Below are positions 34,945 to 47,581 of a stretch of DNA of 64,000 nt, in pieces; positions within the stretch are counted from its first letter, which is position 1; every line of letters begins with the position of its first letter. Origin of the DNA: Larix kaempferi (taxonomy: Eukaryota; Streptophyta; Pinopsida; Pinales; Pinaceae); NCBI GenBank assembly GCA_027924585.1, contig BSBM01000646.1:1175501-1239500 (forward strand), in the 5' to 3' direction. Below the pieces are notes generated by a model that saw only the letters and a program-made list of their open reading frames with translations, ran no database searches and was not told where the DNA came from. The position numbers were made by a program, and so were the translations under genes.

Positions 34945-35460
34945 ATGACCCAATTTGGCAATGCAAGCTTCTCAGAAGCAAGAAAACTGGAATTTCGTAT
35001 CGTCACTCAGCCAACAAGCTGCCCTCCAGCCTGTGATCAATCCCGACCAGTTAAGGTAAGTCAGCCACCACTCAGAACTTTATGGTTTGTTGATTATATT
35101 GGAAAATTCAAAAATGACAAAGGGGTTCAAAAAGAGCAAGCCGAAGGATCATAAGCCCATCTATGAAAATCCACAGGCTTTATCAATCCTCCATGATGCG
35201 GGTTGGATGCCCTTTATTTCGGGACTGAGATGAGAGGGTCCAATACTGAAGTGGCCTTAGAATTTGCCATGAACTTGAAATACATAAAAGATGAATAGTT
35301 TGTCACCCAGATAAGGGGACTACATATCAGACTTGATGAGAAGGAAATTGTGAAATACACAGGGTCGCCCATGGGTTTACACTGGGGTAGAGACGACCAG
35401 GAAGCCAACTAGAGGGAAAAGGAAGCCTTCTTCGGACAAGGGGAAGTCTATGAAGAAGAC
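34945..35460 (+). pseudogene. Post-integrase ORF of element B, N-terminal part
   Basis: Blocks visible: LRTLWFVDYIGKFKND, EVALEFAMNLKYIKD, TQIRGLHIRLDEKEIVKYTG and MGLHWGRDDQEAN, followed by FFGQGEVYEED at the insertion point of E. They align by eye with E (EMALQFFFNL, EVKGVHIEVTKSIISEVTGL, FLVFGENVHPKGRG). At least four stops are present. The frame resumes at 56845 after E. I do not know its function; the pattern (F..NL, V.G..I..T...I....GLP) recalls the 'putative plant transposon protein' family. Confidence 0.7.
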
Positions 35461-38400
35461 TGTTGGTCACCCTATATGCTAATTAATTACAACTAACACA
35501 CATGATGCTCAATATAAATTGTCAAACCCAGGGAAGTCTTTTATTTCAATGGAAATAAGCACAATCTATGCATAAACATTTCAAGTAGTCGATTAATAAA
35601 TGGAGATGAAATATTCTACCTATCTGTTCATCCAAACTCATTCCATAAAGAAAACTAATCTAACTCATACATCTAGGAATTTAAAGTGCAGCTACCTTCC
35701 TACAGAAATCAACCTAGTAGTTACTGATCTAAGAATATAAATGAACTATATTACTTTTGCAAGAAGTTAAATCCTATAATTATCAAACTACGGTATTCAA
35801 TCTTTACCAAAATGATTCATCCAGCAACTACTGTAACTCAACTAAAATCTATCTAATCTATGAATTCAATTAAAGATACAACAACAACCAGAATTAAGAA
35901 ATATGCCTAAACTATAAATTGATAACCATTGGAAATCCTAGGAAGCATATATGAATGAAAGGAATGGAAGATGAGCTTGGTTGTAACAGCTGTTGAACAC
36001 ACATGCATAATCAAATCTAACCTACACAGAAGATTGTCACACCATGCAGTTGCAACTATTCATAATGCAAAGAATAAACTACCAAGAAAAGAATGCAATC
36101 TTAGACTCTTTGTTGCAGCTATCAGAAATACACCTAATGCAATTCCACAACACACATCAGGAAATGAATAAATCTAACTACCTACTTAACTCAGCAATCT
36201 CCGTGAGAAGGCGAGCCCTGGCCTTCTAATAGAGATGCAGTGAACTACCACGAATTAAGACACAGAAATGGAAATAATCCTGATCTTCATTAAAGATGGT
36301 AATCCACAGTCTCTGTAATGTCCCTTGTTAGGAATTTTATCAAAATGACAAATTTTCACTTTTTTTCCCTAGTTAGACCTTTGACTAGTTTTGATCTCTA
36401 GGTCCCAAATTTGCCCCAAATGATCGCAAATATTATGAGAAGGTATATGAATTATATTAGAACATAAATATGTGTTTCAGAGATTCCTTTGGACCTTTAA
36501 AATACCTCTGCAAATCCTCTTTCAATTCTGGTCAATGTAGGTAACTTTACTAGTGATTTCCCTTTGACTAGTATTGGTCTCTAGGTCTCAAATTGACTCC
36601 AAATGCCTTCAAATATTCAAGGAAGGTGTATGAATGATATTAGGACTTGAATATGATGTTAAAGGATGACATATGGCCACCAAAATGCCTCTGCAAACTC
36701 TCTTAAGATTCTTGACCAAGTATACAATTTTAATTCATATTAGAATAGAAATGGGGCATTATAAGCTCCCCCAAAGAGTACAACAGCTCACCAAAAACGC
36801 CCTCCCTCAAGGATCAAGAATATGCCATCAAAACTGGAAGCTGCAATAGAAGAAACCATGAGATTCCTTGTAGATTACACCTGAAAATAAATACTCCATT
36901 AAAGCTCCAAATTAAAGGTCTGAATGGCCTTTCCAATTACCAACTTGGATGGGATTCATTCACCCTCGAAATTGGCTAAGTCAAGAAACTAGTCATCCAC
37001 TAGCTCTCCCTCTTCACAAATGCAATTTCAAATTCTACAAATGATCAAAATATGATTTCATTCTTTTTTATTGACATTTATAAAGTTCTAATGTCCTCCA
37101 TGGGTCAAATTCCTTCCAAGAGACTCATGCCAACTCAAGTTGGGAAGAGATTCCAAAGAACGCCACTTGTACAACAATTCCTAGTTTCCCACTTCCACCA
37201 AATCACATGTGGAAGCATATTAGCTTCCCTAACACCCTTGAGCGCCCTCTTGGAGTCTATGTTTAGCTCTTACATGTCATATATGCCATATGTCAGCCTT
37301 CAGGTCTGATTTGTGTCATAGGTGTCATAACATCTTCATCATTGTTGTCATAGAGCTAGGGAATCTAGCCCAAGTGTCTCACTAACTCCAAATTGCCTCT
37401 TCCTCTTCCATGGGAGTTACTCTTCCTCTATATTTAGGCTTTGGATGAGTCATGCCATGAATAATACCTTTTGGACTCCCCAAAGTATGTTACCATTCAC
37501 CTTGAATTCGAATTGGTGAGAGAATGATGCCAAGTGTAGTGGGGAAATCTAGCCATATGTGGGTCCCACTTCCTCCATGTGTCTTCATGATCAAATGCCA
37601 CTTTGATTTTCACTTGTATATATTTATTTAGATCCTTTATTAAATATTTATGCCACTCTAATGTTCAAACATCATTTATTATCCCCATTATTCCAAATCC
37701 CAAAGCTTCCACCCCAAACCTAGGAAACTAGTAATTTTCCTCCTTGGCAATTATTTGACCTTTAACATCAATTTTACAAACTCTAATGAATATGGCCAAT
37801 GTGATTAGGAAATTGTGACCCAATTCCAAATTTGGGACATGACAGTCTCAGTCTCTGTTACAACCCATACAACAATTGATAATTAACCAACCTCTGACTT
37901 TGAAAGCCTTCCCATATTTATACATGCAAAATACAGTTCGTGATCCACTAATTTCGTTCAGCAATGCAGATCTATGATCTTCGTGCTGCAGAGTTACAAC
38001 TAAATTGTTACAGCCATAATGAATGAGGCCATTAAACATGAAGGATGCTGTTACTCTGGCAGTCAATGGATCAATGGTGTAACCAATCGAGAGGTGTCCT
38101 GTCTGTTGCGGCTATGCTTTGTTTCAGCGACCCGTTACAGCTTCACGTGGAGAGATGCGCTATTGCCTGAAATATGAGGAATCAAAGCAGAAGAGTAATA
38201 GCTGGCACCACGTATGATTCTTTCCCAAGGCATTGCGACTGATACAGCTGTGATTTGATCTTAACTTAATGAAATCAACACAAGTTAGCATGAATTGAAG
38301 GCTATAATTCATAACCATAACAATCTTAGGCATTTAATTAAATGAAACAACAATGAATTATACCTTGTCAGGATTGTTGATTGATCTGGAAAAAGGCATG

Positions 38401-38483
38401 TATATGGTTCATGAAAGTAGAGTGTAACAGGGAAAAATGATGTAATAGGTATGGTCAAAAAGGGGCATTTCCAGGGCCCAACA
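35461..38483 (-). repeat. 3' LTR of element E, enlarged by solo LTR G
   Basis: Plus-strand ends are TGTTGGTCACC and GGGCCCAACA. It pairs with 49456-56839. The extra 1536 bp compared with its partner are exactly G plus one 5-bp duplicate. Confidence 0.9.
36314..37844. mobile_element. Solo LTR (or short non-autonomous element) G inside the left LTR of E
   Basis: 1531 bp, flanked by GTCTC on both sides (36309-36313 and 37845-37849) and absent from the other LTR of E. The ends are nearly inverted copies: TGTAATGTCCC and GGGACATGACA. Inside, a block near 36371-36550 is repeated about 183 bp downstream (TTGACTAGTTTTGATCTCTA against TTGACTAGTATTGGTCTCTA), a partial internal duplication. No coding region. 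The terminal repeats of only 11 bp and TG/CA ends favour an LTR over a DNA transposon. Confidence 0.85.
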
Positions 38484-38529
38484 TCTCCCCCCAACTATCC
38501 ATTTGCATGTCCCCATGCAACAACCTCCA

Positions 38530-41500
38530 CTAGTCCGAATCTAAGTCCAAGTTGTATCTGTGAAGATTGGTGAGATTGTAGGCAAGTTCTGGTGGTTCCC
38601 CATAAGGCACAAATCCATAGCAGGCTGTCCATCTCTCCCAACAAAGCTTCTCTTCTTCCTTAGTCAAAACATAGCTGTTCCTGTAAGGACTCACAGGAAG
38701 CCATATGAGGGGAAATCTAAATCTGAATCCAATCCACCAAGGTCCACATGTTTTCATGCACTGCACATACCCAGGAACCCTTGTCAAGGATTCTTGAAAT
38801 TCTCAAAGCAGTATGGATCCCCTTCCCTCAAAGATGAAGAAGAATATAGCCATTTGTATTCACTACCTTCCAGAGCACACTGCTGCATATTAAAAATCAT
38901 TGGGACATAGGTAGTGAGGATTTTCTCTCGCAAAAGTTCAAAGTATTTGGAAATTGCAGGAACCCTGGGAGATTCGACATGATTTGCTATGAGTCCTCTT
39001 GGATCCCGAGGTTCATTACTAATCTAGAGAGTAGAATTCTCTTCATTCTTTGTGATGGTTTGGAAAGCATTTCGCCATTTTACATGGTTGATGACAAAAG
39101 AGGCAAACGCCCTTAGTTGAAAATCCCCCAAACAAGGCACAAGGTTGGTGGGAGAGTCAATGTAACAAGCCCTATCATGTAAATATAATTCACATAACAA
39201 ATGCTGATCCTCAAAATCACTTCCCAGAAAAGTTTCTAGAAACCAGGTAGCTGTTTCTAGATCAAATGATCTCCCTTCCTTTAGAGCCCTCAATTTAAAT
39301 AAAGTTGTCTGCTCGTGAAGAAAGACAGTGTAAGAGGGGGATGGAACCCTGCAACTCAGTAATTCTAGGGAAAGAGTATACATTTGGTCTTTTTCTTGTT
39401 GCAGGGACTTAAGTTTCTTCAATTCTTCCAACCTTTTTTGAAAATTTTCCCACCGTATTTTCTGGAAGAATAACTCCTCAGCCCACTTTTCTCTCAACTC
39501 CCTGCTGTTATTTCTATGTTCATGGAGAGAAATCATCCCTGTCCTGCACTGAGTAATGTATTTCTTCCATTTATCTGACTCAAGATTCAGCCAAAAAATC
39601 TTCTTCTCTAACCATTGAATTCTCCCATTCTCCACATCCTTTTTATCATCAGAATCTAAATTAATGATGCCTTGAGAAGGTAGCATTCTTACCTCATCAC
39701 CAGATGTTCCAGCTTCCACTTTGTGGATTGATGGTGTAGCAGCCTCATCTTCCATTGGTGCTGTAGTGACCTCTGCTTGTGTTTCAATTTCAGTGGCTGC
39801 TTTTGGGGATGCTGATTCTTATGTAACACCATCCCGTCCCTCCAGTTTTACTTCAACAACATCAGTTTGAGTTGCAGTCTCAGTGGTTACTTTTGGGGAT
39901 GTTGGTTCTTGTGTAACAACATCCTGTCCTTCCAATTCTACCTCAACAACATCAGTTTGAGTTGCAATATCAACAAACATTTTTGAGGATGCTGGTTCTT
40001 GTGTAACAACATTCTCTTCTTGGATTTTTCCTTCAACAACTTCAGTTCGAGTTGCAACTTCAATAATCATTTCCAAGGACGTTGGTTCTTGTGTAACAAT
40101 GTCCTTTTCCCTAATTTCTCCAAGTTGCTGAAAAGGTTCCTGGACTACCTCAATGTTTGCTGAGCAATGAGACTGTTCCATGAGTATTTCTGTGTCTCCG
40201 GATGGCTGAGTTTGCATATCTTCTTCTTCTTCTGGTTCCAAATCCGGGATTAAGTTCATTCCTGGTTCATCTTCCCTCTTCAACTCAAATGCGTGCACTT
40301 CTCCTTCTTGTGTTGTTCGTTCAGGTGATTTTGCAACAAGGTCCACCAATATGACTTTATGCCCTGCCATTTTATATAGGTCTCCACATTTTGGGCATAT
40401 CACTTTTGCCGACTCTTCATAGCTCAAATCAGGGGATGAATTTTCCACTTGATCTGCAGCTTCCACTAATATATCCAGACTCCTCTTTGCTTGTTTCCTG
40501 CTTATTTCCTTCAATTTCTCCAAATCATTTCGAAGTACTTGCACTTCTTCCTTTAACAGTTCATTTTCATACAGGAGATTTTCAATCTGGGGTTCGTCCA
40601 CAACAGATTCCTGTGTGTCAGCAGGTGTTTTGGGATTTAAGGTAGGGATTTCTATGCCTGTCCCTGCTACACACGCTGCTTCTGCTTAAGGTGCTTCACT
40701 ATTTTTCCCAATTTCACTTGCTGTCTCAACTGAGGGTAATTCCATATTTGCCCTAATTTCACCTGCTGTCTTAGCTGCTGCCATAGATCTAGTCCTTCTT
40801 CTTTTCACCCCTTCTGATGGTTGATCAACACTGCTTGCTGCCGCTGCTGTAGCAGCTCTGGATCTTCTCTTCCTTGTTGCAGTAACTGTCTAGCCCTTGT
40901 TCCCTGTTCTTTTTCTTTTCTTTTGTGACACAGGGGTCTCCAAATTTCCAGAGGAAAAATCAAATTCCTCCTCTTCCACGATAGTTCCCTTGATTTATGA
41001 GGAGGATGCAATATCCAACACCTCTATATTTACTTCCTCTACTGCCTCTTCCTGGTGCTCACCTTCTTGCATAACTCCTTACACAGTTGCAGCTTCTACT
41101 GTCGCATCTTCAACAGCTACTCCAGTTTCATCCTCTTCCGCTGAGGCTACGAATGACGCCATTTCTACTGCTTCGGCTGCCACCCTAACTGCAATTCCAA
41201 TTGGGTCTGTTTCCTCCCCGATAGAACTTGTTGCTATTGCAGCTTCTAATGTTGCTGCCTCATCTACCCTGGCTTCCATCACTATCTCCTCGATGACAGG
41301 GTTCGCTGTTGTCGCAGCTTCCCCTATATTTTGATTTTCAGATACCCCATCTATACCAGGGTCCGATGCTATCGCAGCTTCCCCTATGTCTACTTCTTCT
41401 TCCCTTTCATTTAGGTTTTCATCCTCCCCCACAACTGGATTTGAGGAGATCCGGTCCTCTTCTTCTTCTGCAATACCCCCCAATTCTAGTGTAGGTTCTC

Positions 41501-42138
41501 TAATTACCCCAGCTCCAACAAGAAATTGAGCCCATGTCAAATTCTGATGTGCAATGGCCCTCAAGATAAGCAATTTAATTAGGCCATGATTGGTGAGGGA
41601 GGAAGCTGGGTGTTGCATAACTAGCCATATTTTGTAGGGTATTAAAGAGATAAAATGACATATTAACTAGGTTTCCATGGCGTAGATGAGATAACAGAGA
41701 GAATTCAGAAAAATAGATAGTCTGGTACCTACCTTCACAGGAGATATACTTTTTCAGAAAAATTGCCACTTGATCCCAGGGGCGAGGTAACGAGTCCAGT
41801 GTAATTCCACGGCCTTTTGGATGAACATTCTCCCCAAATACAAGAAATTCCCTTATTGCAGTCGAATTCGGCACCTTCCGTCCAAGCAATTTCTTCCCAA
41901 CCTGGGGTAAGCCAGTAACCTCAGATATAATGGATTTTGTAACCTCAATGTGTACCCCCTTGACTTCGGAATGAGTACCAGTCAAGTTAAAAAAGAACTG
42001 TAATGCCATTTCGGTATGGAAACCATTTAGACGTTGGAAATATTCGGTCCACCCAACTGATACAAAAATGGTGAACACTTTTGCATTGGCATGCAGAGCT
42101 TCCATATTTTCAGGTTCATGCCTAACCGGGTTACCCAT
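38530..42138 (-). pseudogene. Post-integrase ORF of element E: conserved unknown protein, about 1200 codons, broken
   Basis: From ATG 42138 (MGNPVRHEPENMEALHAN) the N-terminal domain reads VFTIFVSVGWTEYFQRLNGF, EMALQFFFNL, VKGVHIEVTKSIISEVTGL, LPRPWDQVAIFLKKYISCEG and FYLFNTLQNMA. A frameshift near 41600 leads to NHGLIKLLILRAIAHQ. Then come an acidic Ala/Glu/Ile-rich linker with repeated IGEAA words (41080-41500), basic nuclear-signal-like patches (KKRKRTGNK, RKRRSR, VKRRRTR; 40780-40930), a coiled coil (ENELLKEEVQVLRNDLEKLK, about 40450-40570), and CPKCGDLYKMAGH. Four 30-residue TQT repeats (39741-40100) follow, then a second coiled coil (39400-39600) and a C-terminal module (HLLCELYLHDR, GDFQLRAFASFVINH, WWIGFRFRFPLIWLP). 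The stop at 38530 lies 46 bp from the LTR. B has the same module order. Function unknown; nuclear localisation is inferred. Confidence 0.75.
39741..40100 (-). repeat. Four tandem 90-bp (30-codon) repeats with TQT cores
   Basis: On the minus strand the repeat starts VVTQEP and carries ATQTDVVEV about 17 residues later. The four copies have cores VATRTEVVE, IATQTDVVE, TATQTDVVE and IETQAEVTT. The last copy has a TAA where the others have CAA (Gln). The unit length is exactly 30 codons in all four, so expansion kept the frame. TQT cores resemble binding sites for LC8-type dynein light chains, which also exist in plants; binding is only a hypothesis. Confidence 0.85.
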
Positions 42139-43444
42139 ATCAACCTCCTTTTGTAATTCAGACAACAGATACAGTGCTTATCAGTTCAGATGTGGAATTC
42201 ATAGCCTTCGAACATTCATGGAATAGCCGGGATTTGAAATTGGGTATTTCAGGAAAGATGACGCAGTTTTCAACTCAAGGTAGATGATACAGTTAAGAAA
42301 AAATGGCGAAATTGGGAAATTTTGGTACGAATCAGGTAAAATGATGGTCAGGTTGTTACTCTCGACACATTCTTTGGTGATTAAGTGTGTACAAAACGCT
42401 GATGGCAACAAAGGACAAGACATGCTCATAATTGCCACAATTAATTTGATGCTTAATCATGATTATAGTTAGAACCCTTACCTTCAAAATTCAATGCTCG
42501 AGCCACCATTCTGTCATGGCATTATATTCACTGTCACATCGCTGGTAAAATACGTATGTGCCGAGATGAGTTGGAAACTACCAACCTGGCTAATACGTGC
42601 ATTCATACTGACAGGTACGCAAGATGGCCCAATCGTTCTTGGAAGACTGCGATTCGAGTTGTGGAGTCATCATTTAAATTCGATCCAGGTCATATCATTA
42701 GCGGTGAGGCTGTTCCAAAAGGAAGACAATCTAGCAGAGTTGTAGATGATGAATAAGAGGATTTGAGCAGAGTTCAGCGAAATATGGTAGAGTTCCAGCT
42801 GCAAAATTTTTGAGAAAAGGCAAGAATAGCGGTGTCGCAGCTGCTGGAAAAAGCAGAAAATGAAATGGAAATAGCGGGGTCGCAGTTGCTAGACTTGGCG
42901 GAATAGGAAAAAATAACGGAGTCATAGCTGCTGACAAAAAGAGAAAATGAAATGGGAATAACGGAGTCACAGCTGCTAGTCTTGGCGGAATGGGAAAAAA
43001 TGGTAGAGTCGCAGCTGCTGGAAAAACGAAAGGAATAAAAATAGTGGAGTTGCAGCTGTGAAACTTGGAAAAATAAGCAAAATTAGAGGAGTCGCAGCTG
43101 CTGAAAAAGTGAAGTGAATGGGAAATAGCGAGGTTACAGCTGCGAAAATTGGAAGAATGAGCAAGGTAGGGAGTCGCAGCTGTGCAAAAAGGAGGAATAG
43201 GTAGATTTTCAGCTGGCTGCTGAAAACTAACAAATCATCCATCTTCTTCAAAAGAGCTTTATTAGATCAGGAAACAATGTGAGGTGCTTGCAATTGTCTG
43301 GCCCAGTCACGACTGCTGTTCCTCCAATTAATTCCTGCACACAATTCTTCAAAACAAACCCGATCAAGTGCAAAATAAAAAATAGATAAAATACAGAATG
43401 AAAAATAAATTATTTATGTACAAATTATGTGGATATTGCAGTTC
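42139..43444 (-). repeat. Spacer of E between integrase and last ORF, with a GCAGCTGC minisatellite
   Basis: 42820-43200 holds about eight diverged units of roughly 45-60 bp, each with a GTCGCAGCTGCT-like core followed by a purine-rich GGAAAAA stretch and GGAATA. The core contains the palindrome GCAGCTGC. The remaining parts (42139-42800 and 43260-43444) show no coding signal and no clear TATA box, unlike the matching region of A. Confidence 0.8.
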
Positions 43445-44625
43445 TTAAAAATTCACAGGGGTAGAGAAAAATCCCTGCCCTAGCATTAACTGATAGTTTG
43501 GATCAGCTACAACATGTGAAACGAAAGCATCCCTTGAGATAAGTTTGTGATACAGTCGCAACCGATGACCATTTGTGAATAATGGTGTCTTGTTTTCATC
43601 AATGGTGATTAACCGGACTGTTCCATTGTCAAATACTCGATCTATTTGATAAGGTCCCAACAAACGAGTGCGTAGTTTGCCCTTGAAATCCCTCTTAAAC
43701 TGGGAATCATATAAAAAATCCCAGTCTCCTTCCTGGAAGACTTTCTTCTTTATGAATCTATCATGCCATTTAGAGCGTTGCTGTTGGATTAAAGTTGTAT
43801 GATTTACTGCTGCTGTGAGATTTTCATCCAATTAGTTAAGCTGATTCAGTTGGTTCCTCTGTGCTTCTGATAAATAAAGGTTTGCTTCTACAACTGTCTT
43901 TAAAGTTCTAATTTTGAATTCAATTGGGAGAACAACATTCTTACCATACACTAACTCATATGGGGAAAAACCAGTGGTGTTATGCCATGTAGTGCGATAG
44001 GCCCATAGTGCCTCTAGAAGTCTCTCAGCCCAATCTTTACGATGGATTTTCACTATCTTTGTCAAAATAGCTTCGATGACCTTGTTTGAAATCTCCACTT
44101 GGCCATTGGCTTGTGGATGATATGGTGAGGTTATTCTATGCTGAATATGAAACTTCCATAACAACGCTTCCAGTTTATGAGACACAAACTGCGGTCCACC
44201 ATCTGTGATGATTTCCTTGGGTACTCCAAACCGAGTAAAAATTTCTTCATATAGGAAATCAATCACAGCCTGATCATTAGCCTTAACCAAGGCTACAACT
44301 TCCACCCATTTGGTCATGTAATCTGTGAAAACTAAGATGTGAACTTTCTGTTTTGAGGGAGGGTTGATAGGCCCTATGAAATCCAGAGCCCATCTGTCAA
44401 ATGGTTCCACCACGAGCTATGGCTGCAAAGGCATTTCATCTAGTCTGTTGGGTTGACCCATCCTTTGGCAGCTATCACATGCTTGAACATACTTCTTTGC
44501 ATCCTTGAACAATGTGGGCCAGAAATAACCCATTCTCAAGACCTTATGACCTGTCCTTTTATCAACAAAGTGTCCACCACAGGGCTCATCATGGCAAGCT
44601 TTAAGGTTACTAAAAATTTAATCTT
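43445..44625 (-). pseudogene. Integrase of element E, few stops
   Basis: The HHCC finger lies at about 44460-44610 (CGGHF... CDSCQRMGQPNRLDEMPLQP) and a TAG follows at about 44418. Then the core is open: RWALDFIGPINPPSKQ (Asp), KEIITDGGPQFVS (Asp), ANGQVEISNKVI (Glu), so all three catalytic residues remain. A TAG at about 43833 sits in NQLNQLN-LDENL, and the C-terminal region is open to 43445 (KWHDRFIKKKVFQEGDWDFL, TNGHRLRLYHKL). No chromodomain. Confidence 0.87.
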
Positions 44626-46228
44626 CTCTAACACATCTTCTGATTTCTAGATCAAGCCCTATGTAGAAAAGATGGCCGCCAATCCAACAGTACCTAGCAC
44701 TCTGTTGTATGATCTTTCTTTTTTCTCTCTTCGATAGATGTGCTGGAAGCTTACTTGCAGCCAAAAAGTTAGCAATTTGCATACCATGGGGAATGAGCTG
44801 ATACTGAAAACAAATGTTCATCAGGGAAGGAATCTTCGACTAGTAAATTGTCATCACTGTTAGTAAGTCGAGATAAAAAATATGCAACAACGTTCTCCTT
44901 CCCTGGTCTATCCATAATTGTGATATCAATTTACTGTAACAATAACATCCATCTAGTAACTCTAGCATTCATGATTGGTTTATTCATTAAATGTTTGATG
45001 GCAGAATCATTAGTGTGCACAAAAGTGGAGTATACAGTAATATAATGTCTAAATTTGTTGATGGCATAAACTATGGCAAGGAATTCCTTTTCTGTGACAG
45101 TATAGTTTAGTTCAACAGGGGATAAGTTCTTACTAATGTAATAAATTGCATATGGGGCATTACCTTCCTGCTGTCCTAAAACTGATCCAATGGCAGTGTC
45201 TGAAGAATATGAATAAATATGAAAAGGTAGAGCCCAGTTGGGCCCTCGTAAGATGGGTGTTATAGACAGCCTTTTCTTTAGCTCAGTAAACGCTGTTTGG
45301 CATGCATCATTCCAAACAAACTGTGCATCCTTCATCAACAAGGTGAACAAAGGAGAAGCTAGTTTGGAAATGTTCTATATGAATCTTCTGTAATAGCTAG
45401 CATGCCCTAAGAAGCTACGCACATCTTTCTGTGTCCCAGGAGTTGGTATATTTTTGATTACATTGATTTTGGATGGGTCCCTGGATACCATCAGAAGAGA
45501 TGAAGTGCCCCAGAACTATGCCCTCGCTCATCATTATATGGCACTTTTCAGTGCTTAAAGACAGTTGGCTTTTTTTCACAGCGTTTCAAGACCTTTTCTA
45601 AAATTTTCAGTGCTTCTTCATAACTACTACCGTATGGAGTGAAGTCATCCATAAAAATTTCCATGCAGTCATTTACCATCTCCGAAAAGATTCCAATCAC
45701 AACTCTTTTATGTGTGGCTGGTGCATTGCACAAACCAAAAGGAAGTACCCTGTATGCAAAAGTACCCCAGGGATAGGTGAAAGTGGTTTTGTCTTGGTCT
45801 TCTGGAGCAATCTGGATTTGGTTATAGCCACTAAAGCCATCCAGAAAGGAAAAATACTTCTTCCCAGACAAGGTATCAAGGACCTGATCAATAAAAGGTA
45901 AGGGGAAGTGGTCCTTCTATGTTGCTTTGTTGAATTCTCTGTAATCCATGCAGACCCTCCATTTCCCATTCTTTTTTGGCACAATCACAAGTGGAGAAAC
46001 CTACTCACTGTCTGAAATTGGGTATATAAATCCTGCTTCCAAAAGTTTTTGAATCTCTTCTTTCACTATGTCCCTTAGGTTCGGGTTCATCCTTCGTTGT
46101 GGTTGACACACAGGCCTGGAGTCGCTCTTAATATAGATGTGATGGGTACACAAATTAGAAGGAATTCCTTTCATGTCTGTGTACTCCAAAGAGAAAGCTC
46201 CTTTATGCTGTTTCAGCAAAGTGATCAA
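44626..46228 (-). pseudogene. RT and RNase H of element E, broken
   Basis: Minus-strand blocks: AFSLEYTDMKGIPSNLCTHH, VCQPQRRMNPNLRDIVKEEI, a stop in SDSE-VSPLV, GKWRVCMDYREFNKAT, FSFLDGFSGYNQIQIAPEDQ, VLPFGLCNAPATHK, and catalytic FMDD at about 45639-45655 (IFMDDFTPYG). A frameshift or deletion after KKPTVFKH near 45548 removes part of the thumb. RNase H reads LPFHIYSYSSDTAIGSVLGQ, where Asp of HSDAS is Tyr-Ser here, then YISKNLSPVELNYTVTEKEF and RPGKENVVAYFLSRL. One RNase H domain. Confidence 0.85.
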
Positions 46229-46500
46229 CTATTCCATCTCATTGGGCACAAGGTTTGGATTGATGTTTAATGTTTTCCTTGGCTCAATTTCTACTGGAAC
46301 ACTTTTTTCATTTTTGAGAATTGGAATTATACTGGCATCATTGACTAGAGTTTCTTCTGTAATATTTTCTTGTTCTTTCTCATCAAATGTACTGTCGAGA
46401 ATCTGGTAAACATGCTTATTGACAAACGTGGGATCACTGATGAAACTATTAATGGTATCGTCCTCTGTTTCATCTTTGAATGTTAAGGCTCTCCCTATCG

Positions 46501-47580
46501 TTAATAACGACTAAACACCTTCCTCCTCCTCCAAATCTATCCAAAGTGGAGTTTCAGCATTTGTGCTTGGTCGAGCTGGAGGGTATAAGGTTAGGATTTT
46601 GATCTCAGTCCCGTCTGAGATGGTCATAGATCCTGACCGACAGCCGATACAGGCATCTACTGTGGCCAACCACGGTCTTCCCAGGATCAGTGGGTGTCCC
46701 CCCAACTAAGACTTCGACTGTAACACCAAGAATTCCACAGGGTATTCCCACGAGTCAACATAGATTACATGGTTGTCTAGGATCCCCTTAGGCTTGATTG
46801 TTGATCTGTCAGCAAGTTCCAAAATAATAGGGGTCTACCAAAGGGTAGTGAGTCTAAGTTTCTTCACAGTTTCTATGGTCATAACGTTAATAGTCATGCC
46901 TAAGTCTACCAAGACGTTGGGGATTTGTGTGTTTTCTATGTGAACTGTCACAGTAGGATTTACAGGGTCATCGTATTTTGCCACAAGAATCTTCCCCATT
47001 ATCAATTCATAAAGTTTTCCCAATACATGGATAGTGGGAGGATCCCTAGGCTTTCTTCTTGGTTTCTTGACACACAAATCTCTAACAGCCTTAGCATAAA
47101 TGGGCACATCATGGAGGGCTTGTAATAGTGGAATTTTGACATATAAATTTCTCAATTATCCAAAGAGATTGAATCAAGGTTGTTCCATTGTTTTCTGAAG
47201 GGCCAATTGTTCAAGGTATGGCGGTTCTCTCATCAATTGTGTAGGCTGTGATTCATCGTGTGTTACTTCCTGAGTTTCAGCTGTTGTTTCGGTAGGAATG
47301 CCAACATCCTTAATGATGGGGCTTGGTGAATTAACCATATTCTCATAGTGCTAATTCACTCCAGTTTCAATCACTGGGGATGGAACATCCTCAGTGATGA
47401 TGGGTTCCACTACCCTCACTGATCGTAATTGTATATCATTGCAAGGAATCTGGGTGATGGAATATGGAGGCATGTTGGTAGTCTCAAATTGATGCATTGC
47501 TTTATTGTTCGGGTTTGGGTTAGGTTGTGTAGGTAGCTGTGGTCGAAGTGCTGCATTGACAGGTGCAGCATTGTTTTGGA
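46501..47580 (-). pseudogene. Protease and linker of element E, broken
   Basis: Linker with VKIPLLQALHDVPIYAKAVR and KPRRKPRDPPTIHVLGKLYE, matching B. The protease reads NVLVDLGMTINVMTIETVKK with the Asp present, IILELADRSTIKPKGILDN after a TAG, then HPLILGRPWLATVDACIGCR. Stops near 47353, 47160, 46833, 46706 and 46511. Confidence 0.8.
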
Positions 47581-47581
47581 A

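Noticed and set aside
34714-34953. Minus-strand ORFs in the spacer of B
   Set aside because: Antisense to the spacer and accessory ORF; no recognisable motif.
40391-41334. Plus-strand ORFs opposite the accessory ORF of E
   Set aside because: Ser/Ala/Thr-rich complement of an acidic, repeat-rich frame; the minus-strand frame matches element B.
42820-43200. CRISPR-like array
   Set aside because: Units are diverged and lack constant repeat/variable spacer organisation; this is a plant minisatellite.
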